Positions 38,457 through 48,123 of a DNA stretch of 64,000 nt are shown piece after piece. Source of the stretch: Thiocapsa marina 5811 (GTDB taxonomy: Bacteria; Pseudomonadota; Gammaproteobacteria; Chromatiales; Chromatiaceae); contig NZ_AFWV01000008.1 of the NCBI RefSeq assembly GCF_000223985.1, positions 62,001 to 126,000 of the forward strand, given 5' to 3'. A model generated the notes under the pieces. That model did not search any database and was not told the DNA's origin. It saw only the letters and a program-made list of their open reading frames with translations. The first letter of the stretch is position 1; each line of letters begins with the position of its first letter. Made by a program: the position numbers and the translations under genes.

Positions 38457-38648
38457 CGTGATCTCCTAATACTTAAGAAATTTAAAAAACCTGTAGTAAT
38501 AAGGGCTGTGCATGAGTGCGCGACAATCCATAATCCTTTATGGATCAGTAGGGTCTACTGAGATCGCCGGCAGCAACAACCTCTGGGCAGTCTGTGTATA
38601 ACTCTCGCCGTCAACCGCCTTCGATTTCCGTCAACACGCTATCCACAG
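38457..38648. other. Candidate oriC / dnaA-dnaN intergenic region
   Basis: A 192-bp spacer. It holds an AT-rich stretch (38466-38505) unlike the GC-rich surroundings, a DnaA-type box on the minus strand (TTATACACA, 38593-38601) and a near-box CTATCCACA (38639-38647). Two short palindromes are ATCCATAA-TCCT-TTATGGAT (38526-38545) and CAGTAG-GGT-CTACTG (38546-38560). This resembles a DNA-unwinding element flanked by DnaA sites. Two boxes are few for a whole origin. Confidence 0.6.
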
Positions 38649-39989
38649 CTATGAAGTCAGAGTTCTCAACAGGTTCTTGTAGTCCTCTTCGATCGATGCG
38701 TCGCTGTCGCGAAGATTCTTGATGGTCCGAGTGGCATGCAGAACGGTCGTGTGATCGCGGCCCCCGAACGCCCGCCCGATTTCGGGAAGACTGTGTTTTG
38801 TCAGCTCCTTCGCGAGCGCCATTGCGATCTGTCGCGGGCGCGCGATCGAGCGGCTGCGTTTTGCCGAGATCATGTCCGAGGTTCGGAGCTTGAAATACTC
38901 GGCCACCGTCTTTTGGATATTCTCGATGCTGACCTGTTTGTCCTGCGCAGCCAGCATGTCCCGAAGTGCATGTTTTGCCAGCTCCATGCTGATGGGTTTG
39001 CCGGTGAACTGTGCGTTTGCAACGAGTCGACGGAGTGCCCCTTCGAGCTCTCTGATGTTCGATCGAATCCGTCGACCCACGAAAAACGCAACGTCTTCGG
39101 GGAGGTCGACTCCCCAGAGGCTGGCCTTGCTGTGTAGGATCGCGACACTTGTTTCGAGGTCGGGCGGCTCGATTGAAACCGTTAATCCCCAACCGAATCG
39201 GGACTTGAGGCGCTCTTCGAGGCCAACGACCTCCTTCGGAAAACGGTCGCTGGAGAGGACGATCTGCTGGCGCGACTCGAAAAGTGCGTTGAAGGTGTGG
39301 AAAAACTCTTCCTGCGAACGCTCTTTCCCGGCAAAAAACTGCACATCGTCGATCAGTAGGGCGTTTACCGAGCGGTACGTCTTCTTGAACTCGTCGATCC
39401 GGTTGTGCTGGAGTGCCTTGATCATCTCGGCTACGAACCGTTCCGAGTGCAGATAAACGACCCGAGCGTTCGGGTTGGTCGTGAGAATGATGTTGCCCAC
39501 GGCATGCATCAAATGTGTCTTCCCGAGGCCTACGCCACCGTAGACAAAAAGCGGGTTGTAGGCGGTACCGGGGTTTTGTCCGATCTGCATCGACGCCGCG
39601 CGCGCAAGTTGGTTCGATTTGCCCTCGACGAAGCTGTCGAAGGTGAAATCCGCGTTCAGGTTGGCACTCGCCCTTCGGGCGGCAAGCTCGCTGTCGGCAT
39701 CGACAGGCGCTGCGGCGGTGCTCGGCACGGCCGTGCCGCTCGACTTGGACTCCACCCCGCCGACTTCGAAGCTCAACCTCCCGACGGCGCCTTCACTGTA
39801 AGCCCGACAGAGGTCAAGCAGCCGTTCCTCGTAGTGCTGGCGTGTCCAATCCAGCACGAAACGGTTCGGTGCGAACAGCCGCAGCCGGCCCTCGTCCACT
39901 TGCGCCTGCAACGGCAGGATCCAAGTGTTGAACTCAGCCGAGGTCAACTCTCCTTTCAGTTGTTTGACACACTGTTCCCATACTCCCAC
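38649..39989 (-). CDS. dnaA: Chromosomal replication initiator DnaA
   Basis: Initiator ATPase of 446 aa. Domain I is at residues 1-80 ([20 protein letters not shown]), with a variable linker to about 110. The AAA+ domain has Walker [17 protein letters not shown] and Walker [12 protein letters not shown]. Domain IV carries the DnaA signature [22 protein letters not shown] and [14 protein letters not shown]. It starts with GTG after GGGAG. The gene is divergent from rpmH, the classic origin-proximal arrangement. Confidence 0.97.
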   Translation of the reverse strand: MGVWEQCVKQLKGELTSAEFNTWILPLQAQVDEGRLRLFAPNRFVLDWTRQHYEERLLDLCRAYSEGAVGRLSFEVGGVESKSSGTAVPSTAAAPVDADSELAARRASANLNADFTFDSFVEGKSNQLARAASMQIGQNPGTAYNPLFVYGGVGLGKTHLMHAVGNIILTTNPNARVVYLHSERFVAEMIKALQHNRIDEFKKTYRSVNALLIDDVQFFAGKERSQEEFFHTFNALFESRQQIVLSSDRFPKEVVGLEERLKSRFGWGLTVSIEPPDLETSVAILHSKASLWGVDLPEDVAFFVGRRIRSNIRELEGALRRLVANAQFTGKPISMELAKHALRDMLAAQDKQVSIENIQKTVAEYFKLRTSDMISAKRSRSIARPRQIAMALAKELTKHSLPEIGRAFGGRDHTTVLHATRTIKNLRDSDASIEEDYKNLLRTLTS

Positions 39990-40069
39990 GGTGGACTCCC
40001 AAAAACTGCTTGTTGTTGTCGAGCAAGACCGCCGATCGCTCCGGCCGTGCCGATGGCTGCGACCCTCGG

Positions 40070-40089
40070 GCGGGGCATTTTTTCCCCGC
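40070..40089. other. Hairpin in the dnaA leader
   Basis: GCGGGG (40070-40075) and CCCCGC (40084-40089) enclose an 8-base T-rich loop, upstream of dnaA on the minus strand. It may affect leader structure; no function is shown. Confidence 0.4.
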
Positions 40090-40139
40090 GGGGCTCTCGC
40101 CGGTCATGTGTGGCCGCAGTCTAGCCTCCCGGACGAGAC

Positions 40140-40148
40140 TTATCCACA
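40140..40148 (+). other. DnaA box in the dnaA-rpmH intergenic region
   Basis: TTATCCACA, an exact match to the DnaA-box consensus, lies between the divergent dnaA and rpmH genes, where it could serve dnaA autoregulation or the origin. Only one exact box is seen in this 284-bp spacer. Confidence 0.75.
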
Positions 40149-40181
40149 ACCGCCGACTCCGAGGCTCGAACCCTAACGGCA

Positions 40182-40210
40182 TTGACTTTCAGGCCGAAAT
40201 TGCTTATGTT
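40182..40210 (+). promoter_or_regulatory. Sigma-70 promoter of rpmH
   Basis: TTGACT and TATGTT are separated by exactly 17 bp, 64 bp upstream of the rpmH start codon. Confidence 0.75.
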
Positions 40211-40273
40211 TCCGCGCCTTTTAAGGCGGGGCTCAGTCGAGTCCCGGACGACAAGACTTCCGGAGCACCGAGC

Positions 40274-40408
40274 ATGAAACGCACCTTCCAACCCAGCCGC
40301 CTCAAGCGCGCGCGCACCCATGGTTTCCGCGCTCGCAGTGCGACCAAGAACGGCCGAAAGGTCCTGAATGCACGCCGCGCCAAGGGTCGCGTGCGCCTGG
40401 CGACCTGA
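40274..40408 (+). CDS. rpmH: 50S ribosomal protein L34
   Basis: The complete 44-aa L34 protein: [20 protein letters not shown] onward with the C-terminal [11 protein letters not shown] motif. It is strongly basic, as expected. It is the first gene of the rpmH-rnpA-yidD-yidC-mnmE run next to the origin. Confidence 0.98.
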   Translation: MKRTFQPSRLKRARTHGFRARSATKNGRKVLNARRAKGRVRLAT

Positions 40409-40803
40409 ACCTCTCAGAGGATCGCACCGAGACGCCCGCGGAGTCCGAGCAAACCTTTCCGCGGATCTGTCGACTTACCCTTTCCCGACAGTTTCGTGAC
40501 GTCTTTGCCGAACCACGGCGCTGCAGAGGCGCCGGTTTTCTCGTGCTGTATCGCGAGAACCGCTTGGGGCATCCTCGACTCGGACTCGCGATCGCTAAGA
40601 AATGCGCACGCCGCGCGGTTGACCGAGCCCGGTTGAAACGGATCGTCCGCGAAAGCTTCAGGCTCAACCGTTCGCGCCTCAAAGGGTGGGATATCGTCGT
40701 GTTGTGCGTGTCGGGCGCACCGACCATGTCCAGCCCGCGCTTGTCCGCTACCCTCGCCCGCGCCTGGGATACCATCGAGAAACAACCATGCGTCGAATCT
40801 TGA
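40405..40803 (+). CDS. rnpA: Ribonuclease P protein component
   Basis: Protein subunit of RNase P, needed for tRNA 5'-end maturation. The conserved region begins [17 protein letters not shown] and includes [30 protein letters not shown], the RNR-type RNA-binding signature. The frame has no ATG, GTG or TTG before this region: the first is GTG at 40543, which would remove about 25 conserved residues. The CTG at 40405 overlaps the rpmH stop (CTGA) and is used here as a provisional start. AGAGGA at 40416-40421 could instead serve a rare codon a few bases further on. The protein is certain, the start is not. Confidence 0.8.
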   Translation: MNLSEDRTETPAESEQTFPRICRLTLSRQFRDVFAEPRRCRGAGFLVLYRENRLGHPRLGLAIAKKCARRAVDRARLKRIVRESFRLNRSRLKGWDIVVLCVSGAPTMSSPRLSATLARAWDTIEKQPCVES

Positions 40804-41024
40804 TCGCCCTGATCCGCGCTTATCAGTACGGCATCAGTCCGCTCCTCGGGCCGCATTGCCGGTTCCATCCCTCCTGCTCTCATTACGCCGTCGAGGCAAT
40901 CGAGCGCCACGGACTCCTTCGCGGCGGGTATCTGGCGATGCGCCGGGTATCGCGCTGTCACCCGTGGCACGAAGGCGGCTTCGATCCAGTCCCAACCGAA
41001 AGGCAGACCTGCTCTCATGGATAA
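40788..41024 (+). CDS. yidD: Membrane protein insertion efficiency factor YidD
   Basis: A 78-aa protein of the YidD family with the signature cysteines in [16 protein letters not shown] and [14 protein letters not shown]. It assists YidC-dependent insertion. The start lies inside the end of rnpA (16 bp overlap) and the end overlaps yidC by 8 bp, so the three genes are tightly coupled. Confidence 0.95.
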   Translation: MRRILIALIRAYQYGISPLLGPHCRFHPSCSHYAVEAIERHGLLRGGYLAMRRVSRCHPWHEGGFDPVPTERQTCSHG

Positions 41025-42693
41025 CCAGCGTTTAATCCTGTTTTTCGCCCTGGCCGCCGTGGTGTTTCTCATCTACTCGGCCTGGATGGAAGACTACGGG
41101 CGTCCGGTTCAGCCGCAGGTTGCGCAGGAGCGCGGCCTGACGGTCGATGCGCCATCCTCCTCCGCTGCGGATGTCCCGCAGGTCGCGACAACTCCCGATG
41201 CACTCACCCCGGCCATGTCTTCGGCCGATATGCAGGCAGTGCCGGCCGAGGCTCCGATCCGGATCGAAACGGATGTGTTTCACATCGAGATCTCTCCGCG
41301 CGGAGGGACTATTTCCTCGGCCTGGCTGCTGGATTACGCGACTGTTGCCGAGCGCCCGGACGACCCATTCCAGCTGCTCAAGCCGGTCCCGCCGAACATG
41401 TTCATCGCTCAGTCCGGCTTGTTGGGCGAAGATCCCTCCTTGCTGCCGACGCATGAGGCGATCTTCCAAGGCTCTCAGACCCTCTACAAGCTCGGTGCGG
41501 ACGACAATACGCTTGATGTCGACTTGGTTTGGGCCAACGCGTCCGGCATCGAGGTCCGCAAGCGCTACAGCTTCGAGCGCGGCAGCTACGTCATCCGTGC
41601 AAGTCAGTCGATCACCAACGCCACGGACGCCCCCCTCGTTGCTCGTCAGTACAACCAGCTTCAGCGCACCGATCTGATCGATCCGAACGAATCCCGCTTC
41701 GTTCACACCTACACGGGTGCCGTGTATTACAGCCCCGAGGACAAGTACAAGAAGGTGTCGTTCGACGACATGCTCAAAGGCAAGCTCGACCGCAGCGTTG
41801 CCGATGGCTGGATCGCGATGATGCAGCACTACTTCCTGGCGGCTTGGATCCCGCCGGCGGGCGTACTCGAAACCTTCTACACGAACGTCCTCGCCGACTC
41901 GCGCTACATCATCGGCAAGTACTCGCCCGCGGTCAGCATTGCGCCAGGCGCAACCCACGTCTTCGAGAACGAGCTTTTCGTCGGTCCGAAGCTCCAAGAT
42001 CAGTTGGCAAGCGTAGCTCCCGGGCTGGATCTCGCGGTCGACTACGGCTGGCTGACCGTGATTGCACAACCCATCTTCTGGGTGCTCAGCAAGATCTACT
42101 GGGTGGTCGGAAACTGGGGTTGGTCGATCATCTTCCTGACCATCCTGATCAAGCTGGCCTTCTACAAGCTCTCCGAGACCAGCTACAAGTCGATGGCCAA
42201 CATGCGTCAGCTTGCGCCGAGACTGCAGGCATTGAAGGATCGTTACGGCGACGACAAGCAGCGCTTGAATCAAGCCATGATGGAGATGTACAAGACCGAG
42301 AAGATCAACCCGCTCGGCGGCTGTTTGCCGATCTTGATTCAGATCCCGGTCTTCATCTCGCTCTACTGGGTGTTGCTCGAGAGTGTCGAGCTGCGCAATG
42401 CGCCCTTCATGCTGTGGCTCGACAACCTCTCGGCGCCGGATCCCTACTTCATCCTGCCGCTGATCATGGGTGTTTCCATGTTCGTGCAGATGAAGTTGAA
42501 TCCGCCGCCGCCGGATCCGATGCAGGCGAAGATCATGATGGCCTTGCCGTTCGTGTTCACGGTCTTCTTCGCCTTCTTCCCGTCGGGACTCGTCCTCTAC
42601 TGGACGGTCAACAATCTGCTGTCCATCGCACAGCAATGGCACATTACGCGGACGATCGAGAAACAGGCGGCCTCGGTCAAACACAAGCGCTAG
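41017..42693 (+). CDS. yidC: Membrane protein insertase YidC
   Basis: Inner-membrane insertase (558 aa) of the gram-negative type. It has an N-terminal membrane helix ([19 protein letters not shown]), a large periplasmic domain (about 60-340) and five C-terminal helices beginning near residue 350 ([20 protein letters not shown]). The positively charged cytoplasmic loop is [22 protein letters not shown], with [20 protein letters not shown] following. It inserts small membrane proteins such as the ATP synthase c subunit, also encoded here. Confidence 0.97.
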   Translation: MDNQRLILFFALAAVVFLIYSAWMEDYGRPVQPQVAQERGLTVDAPSSSAADVPQVATTPDALTPAMSSADMQAVPAEAPIRIETDVFHIEISPRGGTISSAWLLDYATVAERPDDPFQLLKPVPPNMFIAQSGLLGEDPSLLPTHEAIFQGSQTLYKLGADDNTLDVDLVWANASGIEVRKRYSFERGSYVIRASQSITNATDAPLVARQYNQLQRTDLIDPNESRFVHTYTGAVYYSPEDKYKKVSFDDMLKGKLDRSVADGWIAMMQHYFLAAWIPPAGVLETFYTNVLADSRYIIGKYSPAVSIAPGATHVFENELFVGPKLQDQLASVAPGLDLAVDYGWLTVIAQPIFWVLSKIYWVVGNWGWSIIFLTILIKLAFYKLSETSYKSMANMRQLAPRLQALKDRYGDDKQRLNQAMMEMYKTEKINPLGGCLPILIQIPVFISLYWVLLESVELRNAPFMLWLDNLSAPDPYFILPLIMGVSMFVQMKLNPPPPDPMQAKIMMALPFVFTVFFAFFPSGLVLYWTVNNLLSIAQQWHITRTIEKQAASVKHKR

Positions 42694-42713
42694 GCCGAGT
42701 AGCCGAGGTCGTC

Positions 42714-44051
42714 ATGGCCACGGAGACCATCGCCGCCCTGGCGACCCCGCCCGGAGTCGGCGGGGTCGGGATCGTGCGGATCAGCGGTGCACGCGTTTCC
42801 TCCATCGCGGAGGCCGTGCTCGGGAAGGTGCCCTGCCCCAGGCAGGCCACCTTTGCGACCTTTCGCGATTCCCATGGACACTTCATCGACCAGGGCATCG
42901 CCCTTTTTTTCCCGGCGCCGGCCTCCTTTACGGGAGAGGATGTCCTCGAGCTTCAGGGACATGGTGGTCCCGTGGTCATGGACCTGCTCCTTCAAGGCTG
43001 TCTAGACCTCGGGGCACGGGTCGCTCGCCCCGGCGAGTTCTCGGAGCGCGCCTTCCTGAACGGCAAGCTCGACCTTGCCCAAGCGGAGGCCGTCGCCGAC
43101 TTGATCGAGAGCTCCACCGCACTCGCGGTTCGCCTCGCCGGTCGCAGCCTTCAAGGTGTCTTCTCGCGACGCGTCGATGACCTCATCGAGCGCCTCGTCC
43201 GGATGCGGACCTATATCGAAGCGACCCTTGATTTTCCCGACGATGAGCTGGATCTTGCGGCCGATCTCGGGATTTCCGAGGATCTTCGGGCGATGATCGA
43301 CGAGACCCGCGAGGTCATGGGTTTCGCGCGTCAAGGTCAGGTCATTCGGGAGGGTCTCGCGGTCGTGATCGCGGGTCCGCCGAATGCAGGTAAATCGAGT
43401 TTACTCAATGCGCTGTCCGGTCAGGACGCGGCGATTGTTACGCCGATCCCGGGCACCACGCGCGATCTCTTGAGGCTCGATATCCAGGTCGACGGGCTCC
43501 CGATCCGTATCGTGGATACGGCTGGTCTGCGCCACAGCGAGGATCCGATCGAGCGCGAAGGCGTAAGACGTGCGCGCGGCGAGATCGACCGGGCTGATCT
43601 CGTGCTCTGGGTTTTCGACGCCACGCAAAGTGCGGATCAGCCGGCGCGCGAGAGTCTACCGGAACAGATTCCGGTCACCCGAGTGCGTAACAAGATCGAC
43701 CTTCAGGGCCTCTTGCCCGGCATCGCTGCGCTGGAGGCCGGCCCGCAGATCAGCCTTTCAGCGAAAACCGGTGCCGGCCTGGATCTACTGCGAGTGCATC
43801 TGAGGGATCGCGCGGGCCTCGGCGGCTCCACCGAAGGTGCCTTCGTTGCGCGCCGTCGTCACCTCGATGCCTTGCGACTCGGACTCGACCATCTGGAATC
43901 CGCGCAGCGAGCACTCTCACAAGGAGCCGGCGTCGAGCTCGTGGCAGATGATCTCCTGCAGGCCCAGCAGACATTCGGTGAGATCACCGGTCGCTTCACC
44001 TCCGAGGATCTACTGGGACGAATCTTTTCCACCTTTTGCATCGGAAAGTAG
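42714..44051 (+). CDS. mnmE: tRNA modification GTPase MnmE
   Basis: Forms the wobble cmnm5U modification with MnmG. 445 aa: N-terminal tetrahydrofolate-binding domain, a helical domain, and an inserted G domain with G1 GPPNAGKSSLLNAL, G3 DTAGL and G4 NKID. The C-terminal FCIGK carries the catalytic-site Cys. The Met at 42714 follows GAGG; the in-frame upstream extension overlaps yidC and is not homologous. It lies 20 bp after yidC. Confidence 0.97.
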   Translation: MATETIAALATPPGVGGVGIVRISGARVSSIAEAVLGKVPCPRQATFATFRDSHGHFIDQGIALFFPAPASFTGEDVLELQGHGGPVVMDLLLQGCLDLGARVARPGEFSERAFLNGKLDLAQAEAVADLIESSTALAVRLAGRSLQGVFSRRVDDLIERLVRMRTYIEATLDFPDDELDLAADLGISEDLRAMIDETREVMGFARQGQVIREGLAVVIAGPPNAGKSSLLNALSGQDAAIVTPIPGTTRDLLRLDIQVDGLPIRIVDTAGLRHSEDPIEREGVRRARGEIDRADLVLWVFDATQSADQPARESLPEQIPVTRVRNKIDLQGLLPGIAALEAGPQISLSAKTGAGLDLLRVHLRDRAGLGGSTEGAFVARRRHLDALRLGLDHLESAQRALSQGAGVELVADDLLQAQQTFGEITGRFTSEDLLGRIFSTFCIGK

Positions 44052-44099
44052 TGACGCTGGACATCCAACCCCTGCCCTTACCCCGGATGCAGCAGGGCC

Positions 44100-46121
44100 C
44101 TAACGGGATCTCCGGAGCAAATCGCGCATGCGGCTCGCGGAGCGAGGCCGAAAATCGCGCAACAGATCGGAGAGCGCCATGAGCACGTCGCGCGGATCGT
44201 CGGGTCCGTATCGCGCCGGGATATAAAGATCCATGAATCGCTCGATTGTCGGCGCGAGATCCGGACGTTGCGCGACAACCCGTCGGGCATAGCTCATCGG
44301 TCCTTCGTTCGGCACACGAGCGAGTCCGATCTTTGCGAGATGTCCGCAGAAGCGGGCGTATTCAGCTTGAAGGGGATCAAACGGTTTGCGCTCGCGGATC
44401 GAGGCAAGCACCAGGACTCCGAGGGTCAGGCCGAGTGCGGCGAGCATCAGTGCGACCAGCCCGTACTCGCGCAGCTCGCCCAGCCGCAGCCGCTCCAGCA
44501 AGGCCAGTTGGTTCTCGACCGAGAAACCCAGGATCCAATCCTGCCAGGCGGCGTCCAGGCTGTCGGCGAAGAGACGCAGGTTGCGCACGAAACGGGCGAT
44601 TGCATCGGCTTGCTCCAGGGTGAAGCGCACCGACGGGCCGGCGCCCAGCATGCGCGAAGCCCCGCTGTTGTCGACCCGCGACGGATCGACAGCGGCGGTT
44701 GGATCCACCCGTACCCAACCCCGTCCGTCGATCAGCACCTCCACCCAGGCATGCGCGTCGGACTGCCAGACCATGTGATAGCCGCCGACGCGGTTGAGCT
44801 CGCCCCCGAGATAGCCGAGCACGATTCGCGAGGGGATTTCGGCCATGCGCATCAAGACCGCAAAGCTACTGGCGTAGTGCTCGCAGAATCCGCGCCGGGT
44901 CTCGAAGAGGAACTCGTCCGTCGGGTTTGCACCGAGGCTGGGCGGCATCAGGGTGTAGTGGAAGGACTCGCGGTTGAAGAACTGGAGCCCGGACTGCACC
45001 AGCGCCCAGTCGGTCTCGGATCGATTCCGCCACTCATCGACCAACCGGCGCATCCGGGGCGTCACGTCTTCTGGGACCTGCAGTCCGGCAGCAAGGCGCG
45101 CCGGGTCCGGGGCAGCGGTGCGATAGTCGAGCGCGGAGGTCACGCGGTAGCGCTTGACCGCGCTCACGGCCTGGCGTGCGATCAGCTGATGATCCGAGCT
45201 GATAAATGCCCCGTCCGGTACGCTGTTCGGCATGTCCAGCGCGAAGAGCCAGCGTTGATCGGTTGGCTCCAGGGTCACCTCGTAATCGATCGAGCGTCCC
45301 GCCTCCAACAGAGTACCGGCTGTTCCGCTGTTGGCGATGCCCTCCCCTCTCGACCAGCGGCGCCCGTCGGTTTCCCAGAGAACCGGACCGCGCCAATAGA
45401 GCTGATCCGCAGCGGGTGGCGCGCCCTCGAAGCGGGCGCGAAACGCCAACTCGCCGTCGAGCACCAGCTCGCTGATCGCGCCTGGCTCGAGGCTGTCCGA
45501 GATCCCGGTGGTCGCTTTGCTCGGATCCACGCCCAGATTCCACAGCGGGGCACTGAGGCGCGGAAACAGCAGAAAAAGGATGAGTGTCAGCGGAAGTGCT
45601 TGGAGCGCGAGCGTCACGGCGACCTTGACGGCCCCGCGTCGGCGCGGCTCCTCGAGCCCGCCGTTCAGATCCACCAACAGGGCGATGCCCCACACGACGA
45701 CGGCACCCAGATACAGCACCAACCAGGGCGATTGGTCGAACAGGAATTCAACCACGACGAGAAACCCGATCAGGGTCGCGACCAGACGGATGTCCGATTT
45801 GCGCCGCAGCTCCATGAGCTTGAGCACCAACATGGAGACGAAGAGCGCGGTTCCTGCGTTCTGCCCCGACCAGCCCTGGTAGGTCACCGCTGCGTTGGCG
45901 ACGCCGATCAGGGTCAAGGCCGCCAACGGCAAAGTGCCCGGCAGGACCGCGGGCCAACGCAGCGACGCAAGACGGATCGCGAAGAGCAGCCCCACGAACG
46001 CGCTGATCTGAACCGCGAGATAGCCCCCGAGCGGGAGATACGCCGCGATCAGGATCAACGTGATCCGTAGGATCTGGGCCCGCTCAGGCCGTTCGTTGGA
46101 GGGGATCGTTCGCTTGGGCAT
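44100..46121 (-). CDS. DUF3488/transglutaminase-like membrane protein (TgpA type)
   Basis: A 673-aa inner-membrane protein. About six N-terminal membrane helices (to residue 185) precede a periplasmic transglutaminase core with the catalytic triad Cys in RRGFCEHYASSFA, His in SDAHAWVEV and Asp in VRVDPTAAV. One further helix at about 560 is followed by a cytoplasmic tail. Pseudomonas TgpA, of the same build, is essential. With DUF58 and MoxR upstream it forms a common three-gene cassette; its substrate is unknown. It overlaps the DUF58 gene by 38 bp. Confidence 0.9.
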   Translation of the reverse strand: MPKRTIPSNERPERAQILRITLILIAAYLPLGGYLAVQISAFVGLLFAIRLASLRWPAVLPGTLPLAALTLIGVANAAVTYQGWSGQNAGTALFVSMLVLKLMELRRKSDIRLVATLIGFLVVVEFLFDQSPWLVLYLGAVVVWGIALLVDLNGGLEEPRRRGAVKVAVTLALQALPLTLILFLLFPRLSAPLWNLGVDPSKATTGISDSLEPGAISELVLDGELAFRARFEGAPPAADQLYWRGPVLWETDGRRWSRGEGIANSGTAGTLLEAGRSIDYEVTLEPTDQRWLFALDMPNSVPDGAFISSDHQLIARQAVSAVKRYRVTSALDYRTAAPDPARLAAGLQVPEDVTPRMRRLVDEWRNRSETDWALVQSGLQFFNRESFHYTLMPPSLGANPTDEFLFETRRGFCEHYASSFAVLMRMAEIPSRIVLGYLGGELNRVGGYHMVWQSDAHAWVEVLIDGRGWVRVDPTAAVDPSRVDNSGASRMLGAGPSVRFTLEQADAIARFVRNLRLFADSLDAAWQDWILGFSVENQLALLERLRLGELREYGLVALMLAALGLTLGVLVLASIRERKPFDPLQAEYARFCGHLAKIGLARVPNEGPMSYARRVVAQRPDLAPTIERFMDLYIPARYGPDDPRDVLMALSDLLRDFRPRSASRMRDLLRRSR

Positions 46122-47088
46122 GATCGTAGAGTGCGAGGTGCGTCAGGCAGCGTTGGAGATGGCCGTCGCCTCGCCCGGGCGCCTCCTCGAGCCCCGGCAG
46201 CCGCAAGCCGAATCGGATTTGGGCCTCGGCTGCGTCGAGGACCTGGCGCGTCAGCAGACTGATCCTGGTTTCCGGATCCGTCGCGGTCAGTTCGGTCCAA
46301 TCGATCCAGACCTCCTGTCCTTGATCGCCTCCGAATTGCTTCACGACGAGCCCGCGCTCCCGCGCGTGCGCCTTCCAGTCGATCTGCCGGGGTGAATCCC
46401 CTTCGCGATAGGGCCGCGGACCCAGATAATCCTCCATCCCCTCGGGACCTTGCCGACGACGTGGCTCGGTGTCGCCCGCAGCGGATCCGGGCTCCGGCGC
46501 GGCCTGCGTCGGCTTTGGATAGACCAAGGTCGTCGCATCGGTCTGCACATAACACCAGGCGCGAAAGAGGTGCAGCGGGTAGCGCGTCTCGACCGTCACC
46601 TCCTCGAGCGTCGACAGACCGCGTCGCAGTGTCGGTCGAGCGATGCGGATCGTCCCGCAGTCCCCGCCAGGGATCGCGATCGCCTGATGTGGCGTCTCGT
46701 GCGCCGGAATCCCGACGTCGTAGCGCGCCCGCTTCCCCTCGGTGCCGACAACAACCTCGAAGCTCGCATCGTCCCCGGCGAAGACCGGTGGCCCTCCGCG
46801 GGCCTGAACCGAAAGCCCGAGCAAGTTGAACCAGGTGTGGTGCATGGCCACGAGCGCTACGGAGGCAAGAAAAAAGGTGAAGAGCAGCCCCAGGTTGTTC
46901 TGATAATTGAGCGAACCGAGCAGCATGACGAAGAGCACCGCCCCGAAACGCAGCCCGTTCCCCGTCGGCAGGATGTAGATTTGACGACGCCCGACCCGCG
47001 CAACCCCGTCACCTCCACGCGCAACCCGACGAAACAAACCGCTGAGCCGTCTGCCCCTAAAGCGCGTCCAGTCGACCATGTCTTCCAT
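46084..47088 (-). CDS. DUF58 domain-containing protein
   Basis: A 334-aa protein with two membrane helices (about residues 45-90, RFGAVLFVMLLGSLNYQNNLG onward) and a C-terminal DUF58 region containing GMEDYLGPRPYREGDSPRQIDWKAHAR, the family signature. The VWA-like fold is thought to work with MoxR ATPases. A Pro/Arg-rich linker precedes the signature. The Met at 47079 is an alternative start. It is the middle gene of the moxR-DUF58-tgpA operon. Confidence 0.9.
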   Translation of the reverse strand: MEDMVDWTRFRGRRLSGLFRRVARGGDGVARVGRRQIYILPTGNGLRFGAVLFVMLLGSLNYQNNLGLLFTFFLASVALVAMHHTWFNLLGLSVQARGGPPVFAGDDASFEVVVGTEGKRARYDVGIPAHETPHQAIAIPGGDCGTIRIARPTLRRGLSTLEEVTVETRYPLHLFRAWCYVQTDATTLVYPKPTQAAPEPGSAAGDTEPRRRQGPEGMEDYLGPRPYREGDSPRQIDWKAHARERGLVVKQFGGDQGQEVWIDWTELTATDPETRISLLTRQVLDAAEAQIRFGLRLPGLEEAPGRGDGHLQRCLTHLALYDHAQANDPLQRTA

Positions 47089-47107
47089 TCACCCCGAAAA
47101 TCCTCGC

Positions 47108-48061
47108 TTAAGCGAGCGCGACACGGTCCAGGATCTCACTCATCACCGCATCCTCGTCGAGCCGTCCCCCGTACTCCGACGCAGCCAATCGATGCACGAC
47201 GCAGGAGGGCAGAATCGCCTGGATATCCTCCGGAATCACATAGTCACGTTCCTCGAGCAGGGCCCATGCCTTCGCCGCACGCAAAATCCCGAGTCCCGCA
47301 CGCGGCGAGAGTCCGTGAAGAAACCGCTCGCTGCTGCGCGTGAGCGCAAGGATCGCATGGACGTACTCGATGATGGCGGGCGCCGCATGGACCGCGACGA
47401 CCTGCTGCTGCAACGCCGTCAACTGCTCGCCGGTGAGGGCCGGCTGCTGGCGTGCGATCATGCTGCGCCGATCCTCGCCGGCCAGCAGGGCCTTCTCCTG
47501 CTCGGCCGCCGGATAGCCGAGCCGGATCCGCATCAGGAACCGATCCAACTGGGACTCGGGCAACGGAAAGGTGCCGACCTGAAAAAGCGGGTTTTGGGTC
47601 GCGATCACGAAGAAGGGCTCGGGCAAGGGTCTGGTCTCACCCTCTACTGTCACCTGGCGTTCCTCCATCGCTTCCAGGAGCGCGCTTTGGGCCTTGGGTG
47701 TGGCGCGGTTGATCTCGTCCGCGAGCACCACCTGCGAGAAAACGGGACCGGGATGGAAGCGAAACGACTCGGCGGCCCGGTCGTAGACCGACACCCCGAT
47801 CACGTCCGCGGGCAGAAGATCGCTGGTGAACTGGATTCGGGCGTACTCGAGGCCGAGCAGACGTGCGAGCAGGTGCGCCAGGGTAGTCTTGCCCACACCG
47901 GGCACATCCTCGATCAGGAGATGGCCGCGTGCCATCAGACAGGCCAAGGCGAGCCGAAGCTCGCGGTCCTTGCCGAGGATCACGGCCCGTGCGGCCACGA
48001 GCACGCGCTCGGCGAGACTGGCCGAGCTGTTCATCCCATGCCGGCTCAGAAAATTTGTCAT
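47108..48061 (-). CDS. MoxR-family AAA+ ATPase
   Basis: A 317-aa AAA+ chaperone-like ATPase. Walker A is EDVPGVGKTTLAHLLA, Walker B VVLADEINRATPK, sensor 1 FFVIATQNPL, and sensor 2 lies in the C-terminal lid (GLSPRAGLGILRAAKAWAL). MoxR proteins are linked to maturation of VWA-domain partners, here the DUF58 protein 19 bp downstream. The gene is divergent from mnmG with 62 bp between. Confidence 0.93.
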   Translation of the reverse strand: MTNFLSRHGMNSSASLAERVLVAARAVILGKDRELRLALACLMARGHLLIEDVPGVGKTTLAHLLARLLGLEYARIQFTSDLLPADVIGVSVYDRAAESFRFHPGPVFSQVVLADEINRATPKAQSALLEAMEERQVTVEGETRPLPEPFFVIATQNPLFQVGTFPLPESQLDRFLMRIRLGYPAAEQEKALLAGEDRRSMIARQQPALTGEQLTALQQQVVAVHAAPAIIEYVHAILALTRSSERFLHGLSPRAGLGILRAAKAWALLEERDYVIPEDIQAILPSCVVHRLAASEYGGRLDEDAVMSEILDRVALA

Positions 48062-48123
48062 AGAGGTGTCCGTGCGGGCATCTGGGTTAAACTGACTGGT
48101 CTCATAGACTTGGATTTCCCTTC

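Noticed and set aside
40150-40180. tRNA-like T-loop sequence GGTTCGAGCC on the minus strand
   Set aside because: No acceptor stem, anticodon arm or CCA end fits around it.
40543-40803. GTG-started short version of rnpA
   Set aside because: It would remove the conserved [13 protein letters not shown] region, so it is unlikely to be the true start.
41032-42684. Open frame of 550 codons on the minus strand
   Set aside because: Antisense to yidC; composition rich in His, Asp and Arg with no domain.
44268-46070. Open frame of 600 codons on the plus strand
   Set aside because: Antisense to the transglutaminase gene, whose catalytic triad is intact.
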